Shown one piece after another: positions 11,039 to 23,328 of a stretch of DNA of 64,000 nt (the first letter of the stretch is position 1; each line of letters opens with the position of its first letter). The translations under genes and the position numbers were made by a program. Source of the stretch: Hesseltinella vesiculosa. Lineage: Eukaryota; Mucoromycota; Mucoromycetes; Mucorales; Cunninghamellaceae. The stretch spans positions 434,001 to 498,000 of the forward strand of contig MCGT01000012.1 in the NCBI GenBank assembly GCA_002104935.1, given 5' to 3'. Under the pieces are notes generated by a model, which saw only the letters and a program-made list of their open reading frames with translations, was not told where the DNA came from and made no database searches.

Positions 11039-11740
11039 GTTGAATTTCGATGAGGTATAAAGAGGTGTTGAAGAGTGGTGAAAAAAAAAAAAAAAAAAGG
11101 AATCGAGCTTTTTATAACTCTTTCGTTTGTCGAGAAAAACGAGACGCGCATGAAAATCTTCGCTGGGATTCAAAGGTGGTGGCACCAAATCCTCCCTCCA
11201 CGATCACATGTTTGACAGTCAACGCATTTGCCAGGAAACACCGCTTGTTTTTTCTTTCTCCGGCAGGCTAACAACATGAAAAAGAAAAAGAGGCCAAACA
11301 AACAAACCAAAAATAAAACGTGGACTGTCAAGCGCAAGAGACCGTTTTCCTTTGGAAAACGGCTGGCAGACCAAGCCAAGAAATGAGCTCGTCAAAAAAA
11401 AGCTGGGCAGACTAACCAGGAAAAAGAGGAAATGGGCGTTGGTCCTATTTTTCTCCAACAGTGGAAGCTTGACTGGGCATGTTTTTATTTCCCCGCATTG
11501 ATCCCTTGGCTATTGTTTTGCGCTGAAGGAAATAAGGTTTTGCTTGTGATGATGAACAAGCCTTTTGAACAAATGAAAAGTAGATGAAAAAAATGCGGGG
11601 AACAACAAAAAAAGAAAAAACCGCTTCGGGGTCTGGCCGCTGGTGTTGCACGATGGCTTCTTAAAATAAAATATATTGATAAATGCATGGAAGGGAAGGG
11701 CAACAGCAAAATAAATAATAACACGGGAATAGGGCAGCTT
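11039..11740. other. Promoter region of START gene and 3' region of TBC gene
   Basis: AT-rich and homopolymer-rich. The short frames have no domains. Nothing else seen. Confidence 0.5.
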
Positions 11741-14700
11741 TTACTCGGCGGCCAGGGCTTCGGGCTCTTCGGAGAGGGTGGGGTTGGTCAGAGGCGATTG
11801 GGCAAAGGTGGCAGGGGAAAGACGGAGGAGCAGGCTGGAACGTTTGCTGCCGAGGGAGGTGACGGAGGTGGCAGAGGAGGCACAGCTTTCGTTGGAGAGG
11901 CGGGTTTGGTAGGAGTGGGTGGTGGTGTTGGTGTTGGTGGGAGACATGGGGGGCTGGCAGGCGGTGGGAGACAAGGGAGGCGGTGCAGGGGAAGCGGTTT
12001 GCAGAAGAGGTGTGAAGGTGGACGAGCGGTGCTGACTCAGCATGGACAGGGTGGAGGAGCGTTTGGCGGCGAGCGAAGCAGAGCGCTGCTGGAAGGACGA
12101 GCGAGGTGAGCAGCAGACAGACGAGGCCGGGGTGGTGGAGGTAGAGAGAGCGAAGCTGCCGATGGTGCTGGTCGAGGGCCGATCAGAGGAAGCCTCGTAG
12201 TCGGCGATCTTGACCTTGGCTTCGGCCAGCAGTTTTTCCAGTTCGCGGCAGCGCAGGTCGGCCTCGACAAACTTTTGGCGGTATTCGTCGGCTTCTTGGG
12301 TGGGCGAGGATTTGGCGTCTGGGGCGGGTTGGCCAAAGAACAGGTGGTGGGTGGCAAAGACATCCTCGGCAAAGCTGTCGCGGGGCATGAGGTATTCGCG
12401 TTTTTCGGTTTCGAGGTGCTGGATTTGTTTTTCCAGGCGTTCGACTTGCTTGGCCAGGCTGAGCTTTTCCATGTGCAGGTCGCTGGCCATCTTGCGAGCG
12501 GCCAGGGCCTTGTCCATCCAGTCTTCGTTTTCGAGCAGCAGCGATTCTTGCTCCTGGGACCATTCGTGCACGATGGAGTCTTGGAACTGGTCGTGCTCGT
12601 CCAGCGCCTGAGCCAGCTGGCGGATGTGGTCGGCCTGGCTGGTGGCGTGGTGGTTGGCGCGCTTGAGATCCAGTTCCAGGTCACTGTACTTGTGGCAGAG
12701 CTGTTCGTATTTTTGGCCCATCTCATAGTTGGCAAGTTTGACGGCGGTCAGTTCCGACGAGAGTTGCTGGAGGGCTTGTGTGTGCTGGGGATGGCTGGCG
12801 GGCGCCGGGTTAGGTTTGACTGTGTCCTTGGGCGGCGAGGCTGGTGGTTGGTCGTCGCATTCGTCCGAGGCGTCATCGATGGGTTCGAGGCCAGGGAGAT
12901 CTTGGAGGGACATGCGTTTGGAGGTGGAGGCGGTCGGCTGGTGGGAATGGCGGCGGGCAGCTCTCTTGGTGTGGTCAGCAAGGTGTTGTTGGTGGAGGAG
13001 GGCGGGGGTGGGGGAGGCGTCGGCGGCCAGGCCGTTGGCGACCAAGGAGCCGAAGCTGCCGGACAGGCGCAGGGAGTCGATAAAGGAGCGGTAGTGGTCG
13101 TCGTGGTTGAGCTGGGCATGTTCTTGGATGGTTTGTTGTTGTTGGGTGATTTTGAGCTTGTACTTTTTCAGTTTTTTTTCCATGGCGGCGTTGCGTTTCT
13201 GCAGCTTGACACGGTCGGCGTGGGTGTCGAGGTCGTGCTGCTTGAGGGACATGAGTTCCTCGCTCTGCTGGCGGTGGTCGCGTTGGAGCTGAGACAAGGC
13301 ATGGACGAGGTCTTCGATCTGCTGATGCAGGATGGCGGTGGGGTCTTTTTGCTTTGGGGCCACGGGTGAGGAGGGCGGGCGGGAAAGGATGGCAGGCGTG
13401 GCGAGGGTGGCTCTGTTCCTCTTCTTTTCGGCAGGGGTGGGGGTGGATGGACTGACGAGCGTTGACCAGAACCAGGATTCCCGCTTGGCAGAGGGAGGTG
13501 AGGGGGTGGTGGGAGGCAGGCTGGGCTGGGCAGCGGTGATGAGGGATTGGAGGTGGAGCAGTTTCGAGGAGGGTAGGATGGAGGCCCACTGGAGGGTGTC
13601 GGTGACGAGCTGGTCGAGGGCAAGCGGATGGTCGTACAGGTCAAAGAGGCTGGGGGTGCCGAGAAAGGCCAAGAGCGCGTCGGGTTCGGTCTGGGACAGG
13701 ATGTGGTTAGCGGCGCGGTCGATCAAGGCCATGGCCATGCAGACACACACTTGCAAGGCGCCAAGAGCAAAAACCAAGTCGTAGACGCGTGCGACGGCGT
13801 TGTTCGGCAGCACCGAGTGGAACAGGGCAGCGAACCAGGTTGGTACAAAGAGTGAGAGTGGCACGTGGTGCTCGAGCAAGTGCTGTTTGACCAGAGGAAA
13901 GTGTTCATCCAGCACCATGTCGAACACTTGAACAGGGGTATCGTTGACCCGGCTGGTCACCATGGCTTTTAGGCCGAAATGGTCCATTAATCTTAAAAAA
14001 AAAAAACGTGAGGTTGGAAGGGAAAGAAAACGAGCAAGGGGGGGGGGGTTACCTGACAAGCACGCAAAAGGTTTGATCGGGAGCAAGGTACTGGGACAAG
14101 GGGACCAATAAATGCAGCCAGTTGGGATGATAGGTGGAGGTTGGGTCGTACAAGAGATAAACCTGCAGCACAGAGATGACAACATCGGATTGTGGGTGCA
14201 GAGGATAGAGGTCGTTTAGGTCTTGGGAGATGCGGTCGGCGAAGAGGGTGGGTAAAGATGGGAGATGGTCATGGTAGGTTTGGAGCAAAGGTGAGTGTGG
14301 ACAGTGGGCCATGGCCTGGAACACAGACGCACGAGCAAAAGGGGGAATGCCACCGTGTTGCAGCTGGGCCAAGAGGACCTTTGGGTATTGTTGGGCCATC
14401 AGCTCATAGTCCTGTGAGAGTTGCTGCCAAAAGATGAAAGAGTGGTCGTTATCGTGCTGCAGTCGAGGTAAGCAAGGGGGAGGTTCGTGTGAATGCAATC
14501 GTTTACGCAGAGCCAGTTGTGATAGCAGTAAGTTGTCAGCAATCTATCACCAAAAAAAGAAAAAGCATCGTTCAATTTGCTGCGATGTATCATGCAGAAA
14601 TAAAATAGGAGAAAAGGGTGGTCATCCTTTTGCAGTGAAAAGGGCAGGAGAGGTGGAAAAAAAAAAAGGGAGGGAGGGAGGGTGGTGATGACAGGTGGAA

Positions 14701-14902
14701 ACAAGGGACTACAGCAAAAGCATCCAAGGAGCATCCAGTAAAAAAAAGGAGGAATTGGGAGGGAGAGGGTTGACGTTTGGCCACTCGCGGGATGGAACAA
14801 ACGAAGGATGATGGATGGACTTTTTACCTTTGGATGAAGCGTATCGGCGATGGCTGTAAAGTTGAGAGATGAATCGATCGATTTGATGGCTTGGTCGGGC
14901 AT
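11741..14902 (-). CDS. TBC-fold coiled-coil protein, likely non-catalytic Rab-GAP
   Basis: Three exons (14902-14828, 14543-14053, 13991-11741) encode 938 residues. Residues ~50-310 follow the layout of a TBC (Rab-GAP) domain, ending in a helical half with LMDHFGLKAMVTSRVNDTP and PTWFAALFHSVLPNNAVARV. The two catalytic motifs are not kept. The arginine-finger site IxxDxxR reads ISQDLND, and the glutamine-finger site YxQG reads YHPN. A Ser/Pro-rich linker follows. Then come two long coiled-coil stretches (about residues 430-510 and 620-740), rich in Gln, Leu and Glu, and a Ser/Thr-rich tail. Likely role (inference): a Rab-binding scaffold in membrane traffic, not a GTPase activator. The long plus-strand frame at 12275-13369 is an antisense shadow. 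Confidence 0.65.
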
Positions 14903-15207
14903 ATGAAAAGAAAGTTGTACAAAATAATCTATAATCTAAGAGTCAATGGTATAAAATCACAACAAAATCAACAACAAGGGTAAAATGGAAAACAAAAGGG
15001 AAGAATAAAGAGAAAGAAAAAAGGAAAAAGACGGGCGGTGTATGGAATAGTCAATAAAATAAAGGAGGCACGCGAATTTGGAAGCGGACCCCTGACAGGG
15101 AGTTTTGGCCTGTGGTTTTGCGTTGCGCATGTTTGCGTCTCAAAGTGGACCACATGATTAAAAAAAGAGATCTGGGCTGTTCAGATACCTTTATTAGAGG
15201 GTAATGC
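14903..15207. other. Intergenic, no gene seen
   Basis: Short region between the TBC gene start and the 3' end of the second velvet gene; purine-rich. Nothing else seen. Confidence 0.5.
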
Positions 15208-15388
15208 TCAATTGGGGTGAATCAAAGAAGAGATGGCCATGGAGGATGAGGTATCTTGTTTTTGCGGAGGTGAGCGGTCGTCATCCTCTTTGTCTTTAGG
15301 CTTTTCTTTAGCTCGAATGGATAATTTGACGCCTTGTTGGGCGAAATGTCGAGATAAATGCGTGCTGCCTGAACAAAGTCTGAATGAG

Positions 15389-15424
<36 letters not shown>

Positions 15425-16229
15425 AAGAGCACCAGGGAATTGTCTCGCACGATAAACACGGAAAGATTCCGAAAAGATCACATCGTGGATACTTGCTTCA
15501 CTGTATTCCAAGTTGGGCAAAAAAAGAAAAAAAAAATGAAGGAGGTCAATGCGGATCTCGATACAAAATAAGGAAGGGGAGGCCAGGGAAAAAAGCTTAC
15601 AAAAGCGAAACTAACTGGAATTTTAGTCGGAAATGGCCTTCATTTCGAATCGACAAATCACCAAACACAAAATAGATCCCTCGCTCTCCTTGAAGATTTT
15701 CAAGCTCATGGGCATTCGACACCATTGTACCAATGATCGTACGAACGGTTGCCGGTAAAGTGGGCGTGAGAGACGTCGATGAGCCAGCTTCGTCGGACGC
15801 TTCTTGCTGTGGGGACAATGTAATCAAATGCCTTGGTTCATCAGTGACAGCGTCGTACAAGTCACAGTGTACAACCATCGTAGCCACATCGGTATGCATT
15901 GACCTATTCAGGGGAATTGAGTTGGAACAAAAAAAATTGATCAGAACCAGAAACTAGGGTAACATCCGATCGCAAACATATAGATTATCTCTACCAATCT
16001 TACGTGACTTTCACATAGTCTTGGCCTTGTAATTCATATAATTGTAGTAAAGGTGGTGGATCTATCAGTCGGCGATCTCTATTGCCAAAACCAGCACTGC
16101 GAGCATGAATAGGCTGCTGACAGATCACTGCATCCATGAAAGAAGTAAATCATTGAAGCGGCTATTCTTTGATTGTTCTTGAGCTTGGCACTTACCTAAT
16201 TTATATCTGCTTTCAATGGTTGCTTTCAT
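15208..16229 (-). CDS. Velvet-domain regulator B
   Basis: Five exons (16229-16196, 16127-16004, 15903-15601, 15500-15424, 15368-15208) give 232 residues that are nearly all velvet domain. Recognisable blocks are YKLVICQQPIHARSAGFGN, DRRLIDPPPLLQL, GTMVSNAHELENLQGERG, FVFGDLSIRNEGHFRLKF, ESFRVYRARQFPGALGST and HLSRHFAQQGVKLSIRAKE. A charged Lys/Asp tail follows. Velvet proteins are fungal DNA-binding regulators with an NF-kappaB-like fold that dimerise to control sporulation, light response and secondary metabolism. It lies 317 bp downstream of another velvet gene in the same orientation. An insertion rich in Ser/Glu/Thr (around residues 85-105) separates it from VelB. Which classical type it is (VosA- or VelB-like) I cannot say. 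Confidence 0.85.
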
Positions 16230-16545
16230 ACATAAACTTTTAGAAAAGAGAAAGAAAGAAAGAGAGAAAGAAAGAGAATGGAGCTGCCCTGTCAAAGAAA
16301 TAGAAAAAAAAGGTCAAAAGAGAAAAAAAGAAAAAGGGAAAAAAAAAAATAAGCGGAACACTGCCATATCAATACACCGGAGTTGAAAAATCTACCATCC
16401 CTTTTTTCTCTTTCACTTTGGGACATTTTTTTTATTATTATTGGCTGTTTGATCGAAGGGAATGGCCAGCTGCACCAACGTCTAACGTCGTTTCCGTTCA
16501 ATCCTGTAGAAGAAAAATAGGACCGTTGACCAAAGGACATCTTGT

Positions 16546-17806
16546 TTAATTGTCAGCTTTTCTTGAGCGTACTAAAAATCAAAGATGAGAAAGATTGAGT
16601 AAAAGCGCAGATAAAAAAGGTTAATGGCAATACAAGGGGTAGAGCCAAAAAAAAAAAGATAAGACGCTTACCGTCATTGCGGATTGGTATTTTCAAGCCT
16701 TGGCGAGCAAATACTTTCGATAGTTCCGTCGATTCTAATTTTTTTTAAAAAAAAAAATGAGTGGAAACGATTCATCCATCCATAGAAAAAAGAAAAAAAA
16801 ATCCGATGTTGCCAATTATTCGCCCTCCCGTCGGGATCTCTTACCTGTCATGCCCGGGAACTATACCAGACAAAAAAATAGGGTCATTAGAATTGCGGGG
16901 GATAGTGATTGGTTGCCGCTCATTTTGGACAAATGATACCCAATGAATCCCCTCCCCCCCATTTACCTTTTTGGCTGAATACACAGTGAAGGCATCCGAA
17001 AACACTTGTGCAATGATTCTTGACTTTGCATTGGGTTGGAAGTCAGAGCTGTCGGCCATTCAAAATAGGTCAGCTTGTGCCTTTGTCCTTTCTAGTCTTA
17101 CCTAATCAATTTCATCAAACTAAAGCGCAAGGTATATCTCCCTTCTGTTCGAATGCTGAGATCTGGAAATGCAAAATAAAGGCCCTGTTCCCCTTCTGGG
17201 TTTTTCAATAAACTAGGCGAGCTGACCAACGAACCCATCAATACCCGGGTGCATTTGGGTGGATTTGAAATGATATTTCGTTCTTCCGTACGGTCTGCCG
17301 ACCACAGCGTAACATGCAATACGAAAAATGGTATTTGGAGAGTGCTTGACAAAAAAAAAAAAAAAAAAAAAGTGAGACACTTTTTTTGAGCGGTTTTTTT
17401 TCAAAACCCTACTGAACATCCACAGGCTCATTGTCTTGCTGGCGTACTACCAAACGGACGATAGGAGGAGGATCAATAGGTCGTCTATCTTTTTCCCCAA
17501 ATCCACACATGCGGGCATGCAGAGGCTGTTGACACACAATCAATTCATATGTCCTAACCCATAAAAAAATAAAGTCGGTTGGTCCATCAAAACGAGCGCC
17601 CATCGTTACCTCATTTCTCGTTCGTCATATCCCACACTGTCGATAGAAGGAGGCATTGGATCGCTATGAAAGTGATGATGACCATGCGACTGGTCATCTT
17701 CGTCGCCATCATTGCTGTGGTAAGGTCTCGCTGCCAATTGAGAACTCGATGGATCGGGGTAAGTCGAGGGTGAAGAATGATAAACAGGCTGTCGGGGCTG
17801 GTCCAT
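16546..17806 (-). CDS. Velvet-domain regulator A (VelB-like)
   Basis: Seven exons (17806-17610, 17553-17413, 17344-17102, 17048-16967, 16860-16845, 16734-16672, 16571-16546) give 255 residues. A His/Ser/Pro-rich N-terminus of ~65 residues is followed by a complete velvet domain. Its blocks are [106 protein letters not shown] and [18 protein letters not shown]. It has a short basic end. The fifth exon is only 16 nt. The strong match to the canonical DPPP, KKFPGM and RQGLKIPIR blocks suggests a VelB-type partner protein (inference). The downstream neighbour is a second velvet gene. Confidence 0.88.
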
Positions 17807-18790
17807 TGCTATTGATAATCACAACCTTTTTGAGTTTTTTTTTTTAAATGAAAACGAGAAATGGCTTACAAGCAAGAGATAAACCGGCAAAGGGGAATCA
17901 CAAGGAGGGAAAAAAATAAAAAATAAACGGAAGAAAAGAAACAAGGGGTGTTAGTCTTATTTTTTTTTTTTTCTTTTGCCAGCCAACTGTAAACAGCGCC
18001 ACTTTTTCACAGGAGTGTCTTATGCCTGTCACTTTTCCTAGGACAATGTATTTGGCTGTTTCTATCATCCTGTTCCTGTCAAGCGCTGCCCATGTCGCCT
18101 GTGTCATTCATGTTTTTTTTTAAAAAAAAAAAAGTCATCCGCTTTCCTAGGCGGCTGTTTTATCGGTGACGGGCACGAAAGTGTGATCTACTTCTTTTAC
18201 TGCCTAGCTAAACCACGTTGTTAGTCATACGCAAGAGTGTCAGTCTCTTGCTCAACCAAGAATTCCGCCGACTTGATTTTCTGCCCTACCTTTCAAAAGA
18301 GCATGCATAAATTTCACCCAGGTCCATTCACGCATAGGACAAGCCTGCCTGCGTGGCACCAACCTAGAAATGACCACCCTGGTTCAACGCCAACGGATCC
18401 AAATGCATTCTGGTGACCCATCTCATGAAGACGAGTTCTTTACAAAGATGGACGTTGTGACGATGGCATCATGACTGCTTGTGGCCATGGTGTGCCTTGC
18501 TTGTTGACGTTCGATCGGCGGAGAGCCAATCAAGCGCTTGGCACCGCCTACCCTTCTTTTTGAAGGCTGTCATTTTTTGCCACACTGAGTCAACATCTAG
18601 GTATAGTCCAGTTTCCACCGATGAACCTCATTTGATGCCGCCCGTCGTGCCTTGTGCACACTGGTCACGTTTGCACAGGCATGCCTATTTGAAGGCCAGG
18701 ACAGGTAAGCGCCTAGAAGCCGCCGCGCTTTTCTAATTTTTTTTTTTTTTTTTGTTTGTTTCCAATTTTCATTCTTCATTGACAACATCC
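17807..18790. other. Divergent promoter region, no intact gene
   Basis: Separates the velvet A start (minus) from the MRG gene (plus). It contains a T-to-A homopolymer junction (18113-18132). A 34-codon frame begins at 18371 with no recognisable domain. Confidence 0.4.
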
Positions 18791-19905
18791 ATGACACAGG
18801 ATCCAGGCTTTAAATACAATGTGAACGATCACGTCATGTGCTTTCAAGGCCCCCTGATATACAATGCCAAGGTCAGTTAAAATGGATAGTCAAAGAAGTG
18901 GAACTGATTTTTATGACTTGACAACGAAAAGATCTTGCAAAGGACAAAGGTGAAAGAAGATGAAGTGCTGACAGTCTTATATCTTGTGCATTATCAAGGC
19001 TGGAGCAAACGGTAATGGATCAAGGTGGGATTGCCCGTCATGCATTGCTCACCTATTCGAAAAGGTACGACGAATGGGTCGACGACTCTCGGCTGCAGCC
19101 TGTCCATGAAGAAAGTCTGGCCTTGCAAAAACGACTCGAAGCTTGCTATGCGACCAAGTCGCCGCCCAAGAAAACCACGCCTGAACAGTCCGAGGAAACC
19201 AACTACTTGAACAGCCCCGAGATCCGATTGGATATACCCGAGCCCTTGAAGTGCCAACTGGTCGATGATTGGGAAAACATTTCCAAGACGCAACAGGTAA
19301 ACAACACCCGGTTCTTCCCTGTCGCTGACATCTCATGACAACTTAGCTTGTGCCTTTGCCACGGTCCCCCACCATCAACCAAATGCTTGCTCTTTATCGA
19401 CGATCCAAAATGCAAAAGAATACGATTAGCGGAGGGTAAATACACAGGACGAGGACGGATGGACAACTGACTTTCTCTTCCCCGTTGACGGCTCTAAAGT
19501 AGTGACTCGGCCATGGATGAAGTGCTGAATGGGCTAAAGATGTATTTCAACAAAGCTCTGGGTACCATGTTACTCTATCGATTTGAGCGTCAGCAGTATG
19601 CTGACATTCGAAAGACCTATGCCAACAAAGATATGACAGATGTGTATGGCTGCGAACATCTGCTGCGACTCTATGGTAAAAAAAAAAAAAAAAAAGCTAC
19701 TGATCTGAAAAACTGACCAAGAGTTTTTATAGTGCAACTGCCTAAATTGATTGCTTTTACGGACATGACCAAAGGCACGGTGGATCAATTAAAGCAATAT
19801 TTGGAGGACGTATTGAAATACATGCTCAAAATGCAAAAACAGTTCTTCATCACCGAGTATCAAAACGCAAGTCCCAATTATGTCACAATGGCCGGTGAAG
19901 TTTGA
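18791..19905 (+). CDS. EAF3: MRG15/Eaf3 chromatin reader
   Basis: Six exons (18791-18871, 18932-19011, 19065-19296, 19347-19435, 19503-19675, 19733-19905) encode 275 residues, within the usual family range. The N-terminus is a chromo barrel (NDHVMCFQGPLIYNAKI, VLYLVHYQGWSKRYDEWVD), which reads methylated H3K36. The C-terminal MRG domain starts around EIRLDIPEPLKCQLVDDWE and continues through FNKALGTMLLYRFERQQY and YGCEHLLRLYVQLPKL to FFITEYQNASPNYVTMAGEV. Family members sit in NuA4 acetyltransferase and Rpd3S deacetylase complexes and suppress cryptic transcription. Intron 5 begins GTAAAA followed by an A-run. Confidence 0.92.
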
Positions 19906-19989
19906 TACCCCCTCCTCCTCCTTGACTTGCAGAAGAAAGTCAAATAAATTGTCATTGGTTTATGAATCAAAGAGGCAACAAAATAGGTA

Positions 19990-21899
19990 TCAGTGGAGAG
20001 GTGGCATGGATGGACGTGCGGACTTGTATTTGGCAAGAGGGTCAAGATCGCCAAAGAGATCGGGCTGCTTGGTAGAACTGGCAGAGGAGGGCGTGGTGCC
20101 CGTGGACAGCTGGGTCATCAAATCATCTTCTTCCTCGGGTGAAAAGGGTTCGGCCTCGGCCCATTCATCGTCATCTGCGTGAGGGGTTGAAAATGAATAG
20201 CCTAGAAGAAAAAAAAGGGGAGAGGGGAGTGAATTCGTAGAAGGTCAAGAACGCTTCTATTTTCATTTTACCTTGCCAAGAAGAATTGTCACTGGACTCC
20301 GACATGTTGGGTGATTTTGGAGGAGGTTTCCAAGAGACCCGCTGGGCTGAATAAGCAAAGGTGGTTGGTATAGAGTGATGGTTGAGTTCGCGTAGAGCTT
20401 CATAGGGGTCGTTGTCGATGGGTGGTGGCTCGATGGGCTGGCGTTGGCGTTCACCCAATTGACGCAGAGCGGCATAAGGATCTTTGTTTTCTGGGACACT
20501 CTGGGTGCGTTGATGAACACCTTCTAAAAAAGAAGCATTGGTCTTGTCGCACCAAACGAGCTATTTTTTTTTTTTTTTTTTTTACCTTTGGGCGAATACA
20601 GCCTGTTCATGCTCATGGTAGTTTGGGGCAAGGGAGGGCTTGGCATCCCAGGCTTTTTGGGGGTCAGGATCCCCCCGGTGTAGGTGGCTCGGCGAGCATT
20701 GGGCCTGTCATTCAAATCAAGACCGGCCAAATCAATAAAAGCAGAGCTGCTCTTGGATGCAGTGGGTAAAGGTGAGCTTGGCGAATGGTTCGAGAGAGAG
20801 ACTGCATGTGTCACAGAGAAAGAAGGTTAGAAATCTTACTTTTGCTCGACGGGGGATTCACCTTGTGGGGGTGGGGAGGTTGCCATAATCGGCGGAGGCT
20901 GATGCGCCGAGGTGAAGTGCTAAAAATAAAAAGACGACACAATGGACCGAATTTGGGAAGACGAACGTCAAAAAATTGTTTTTTCTGGATCAATGTACCA
21001 CCGTTCCTCTTTTTCCTTTACCAACGGAGCTGTCTTGATAGCTGGAGGTGAGGCTGGTACAGGCAAAAGGGTCAATGGGGCCGGAACATGTTTGGTTTTG
21101 GGTGGGGCAATGGCTATTTGTGAACTTGGCCGGCGTTGCTTGGTGAAAGTGGGCTTAGGTAGACCATCCTAATAAAACGGGGTTGAGATGAGCCCGGAGT
21201 TTTTCCGTGTAAAAAGGCTTGGGTTTTTTTTTTACCTCGTCAAAGAGCTCGTCGATGCAACGCTTGACAGATTTGTCATGGTCAATCCACAGGTCACGCA
21301 GAAGCCATTTTTGATCATAATACTTTTGCCGCATAAATTCACGCACTTCTGTGTCAGTGTCGGGCTCAGGAGTGCTCTTGGCATTGAAGCCATGCAGCCA
21401 GATGGTCGACGCCACCCCGTTGCCGCCCATTTCCAGTGCCAAGATTTCCGGCCCTGTAAAGGTACTGACCGAGATAGATTTCACTCGATGGCCTACTTCT
21501 CGACTAGGAAGGGTAGGTTAGTGGTCATGTGTAAATAAAAACGCCCCAGCCAATCTCTTCCACGCCACTCAGCCAGCTCTTTTTTTTTTTTGCATCACAT
21601 GAAACACTTGCATCAATCCCGAGCACCTCGAGCAGATAAACGTTTGCAAAGTGACATTGACAAAGAACGGGCTCTATCAAAGAGAGTGGTCAATGGCGGT
21701 AACAAGTCGTTCGCTTTACCTTGATAGGGCAATCGAAGCATTTTTTATTTTCAGGTAAACGGAGAAGCTCTTTGACTTTTCTAAACGTCGTAACAAAAAA
21801 GTAGGTGAGTCAATGTCACCACCCACCTCATTCAACTTACTGAGCATGCACCTCCTGTAGTTTTCTTGCTTGCAATGCCGTCTGCTTGGTTTCCATCAT
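19990..21899 (-). CDS. ArfGAP-domain protein (AGFG-like)
   Basis: Nine exons encode 444 residues (21899-21841, 21780-21720, 21673-21612, 21503-21236, 21168-21022, 20919-20862, 20801-20586, 20523-20272, 20201-19990). The N-terminal ArfGAP zinc finger is CFDC-x16-CSRC, followed by SGLIREVGHRVKSISVSTFT with the catalytic Arg. The rest is a Pro/Ser-rich, likely disordered tail with repeated ALRQL/ALREL-type and DPY motifs and an acidic end containing PDLFGDLDPLA. Such proteins switch off Arf GTPases in vesicle traffic. The third intron uses a GC donor (GCAAGT). No GT alternative keeps both the frame and the conserved CSGLIRE block. It converges with the MRG gene with 84 bp between stops. Confidence 0.85.
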
Positions 21900-22136
21900 A
21901 GGGACAGTAAGCAGAGAAAAGATCGAGGAAGAGTGTGAAAAACAAAGGAAAGAAAAGAGTCATGCTTCAAAAAAAAAAAACCGACCCCTTTTTTTCTGCC
22001 TGTCCATTTTTGGCAATCCAGCGGTTTCCGCTTTGAGCATGGAAAAACCCGCCGTTCTGAGTGGCCAAAAAAAAAGCGCCCTCCGTTTCCTTATTTTGCT
22101 TGCTTCCCTTCTTTGCCATTCATTTCTAAACAGTCC

Positions 22137-23328
22137 ATGCGTGCTCAATTGTTTACAACACCATTACGAACGGTATGGAACGTCGACAGTCACAAAACGG
22201 AATCCCTGTGGTGGCCCGCTCAATCGACCCAGCAGCCGAAAACCGTGCTGTTCTTTATCTGCGGCAATCCCGGCTTGATTGAATACTATACCCACTTTCT
22301 ACAAGCCATCCATCAAACCACAGTGACGCTCGAGATTGTCGGAGGTAATCATCCCATCTACATGACCCTGTCTCACTTCTCTTTTCTTTCTCTCTTGTAG
22401 TCTCGCACTTGGGCCATTCGTTAGGCCCGCATAACCCACCGGAAGCAGCGGGCCGCGTGTATGGCTTGCAAGAGCAGATCGACCACAAGGTAGCCTGCTT
22501 TGATCAGTTGCGCCAAGATAATCCAGAAGACACCAATTATATCCTGATGGGCCATTCCATGGGCGCCTATGTGTGTGCAGAAGTTCTGAAACAACGACCT
22601 GACCATCGCATTACCACCATGATCGCCCTGTTCCCCACATTGCGTGAGATTGCATTGACACCGAATGGTGTCAATATCTCGGTAACACGCTCTCTCTGAG
22701 CAACTGACTGAACACTCAACGCCTCTCTTTTTTCTATTATCTTTGCTGTAGCGGTTGGTGTCAACCATCCCGATCTCGGTAGTGAGTGGAGCCGCCGGCT
22801 TGGCCGGCTGGTTGCCAAGCCCGGTGCGGCAAGGTGCTACTTGGCTGATGACAGGGCAAAAAAATGCATCGCTGCAGGTGACGGCTCATGGGCTTTTGCA
22901 TCGGTCGGTCGTACAAAATGCATTGCATCTGGCCAAGCAAGAGATGGAAACCATCAAGGCCCTGGACCATGACTTTTACTCGGTGCATAGTGACAAGTTT
23001 ATCCTGTATTATTCTCGCAATGATCAATGGGCCCCTCCAGATCATTTTGATTACATGGCTGAGCACTTCCCCAATGGTAAAAAAAAAAAAAAAAAAAAGC
23101 AGAGTGGAGCAAGGGGAATGCTCACAGGATTTTTTTTATTTGGTAGCCAAGGTTCATCTGTGTCCTCAAGACATCCCGCATGCATTTGTATTAGGTAAAG
23201 AAGAGAAAAAAGGAGCATGCATCACCAAAAGAATCAAAGGGGCCGAAAAAGCTGATTCCTATTTATTTCTAGATGACACCCATTCCGAATATATCGCCAG
23301 TCGTGTGGTGGAGTGGTTGAAAAAATAA
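22137..23328 (+). CDS. LDAH: Lipid droplet-associated hydrolase
   Basis: Five exons (22137-22344, 22401-22681, 22752-23076, 23147-23194, 23273-23328) encode 305 residues, the usual LDAH length. It is an alpha/beta hydrolase: FFICGNPGLIEYYTHFL forms the oxyanion strand region, the nucleophile elbow is GHSMG with Ser122, and PQDIPHAFVL carries the catalytic His. SHLGHSLGPHN is a family hallmark. The family associates with lipid droplets through a hydrophobic patch (here around VVSGAAGLAGWLPS) and influences sterol-ester and triglyceride turnover. It is divergent from the ArfGAP gene with 237 bp between start codons. Intron 3 starts GTAAAA and has an 18-A run. Confidence 0.88.

Noticed and set aside
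12275..13369. 364-codon plus-strand frame
   Set aside because: Antisense to the TBC coiled-coil gene. Its Val/Gly-rich product mirrors the Gln/Leu-rich codons of the real strand.
15208..16546. Single fused double-velvet gene
   Set aside because: Velvet A ends in a clear in-frame stop after a complete domain, and velvet B has its own start codon and a full domain.
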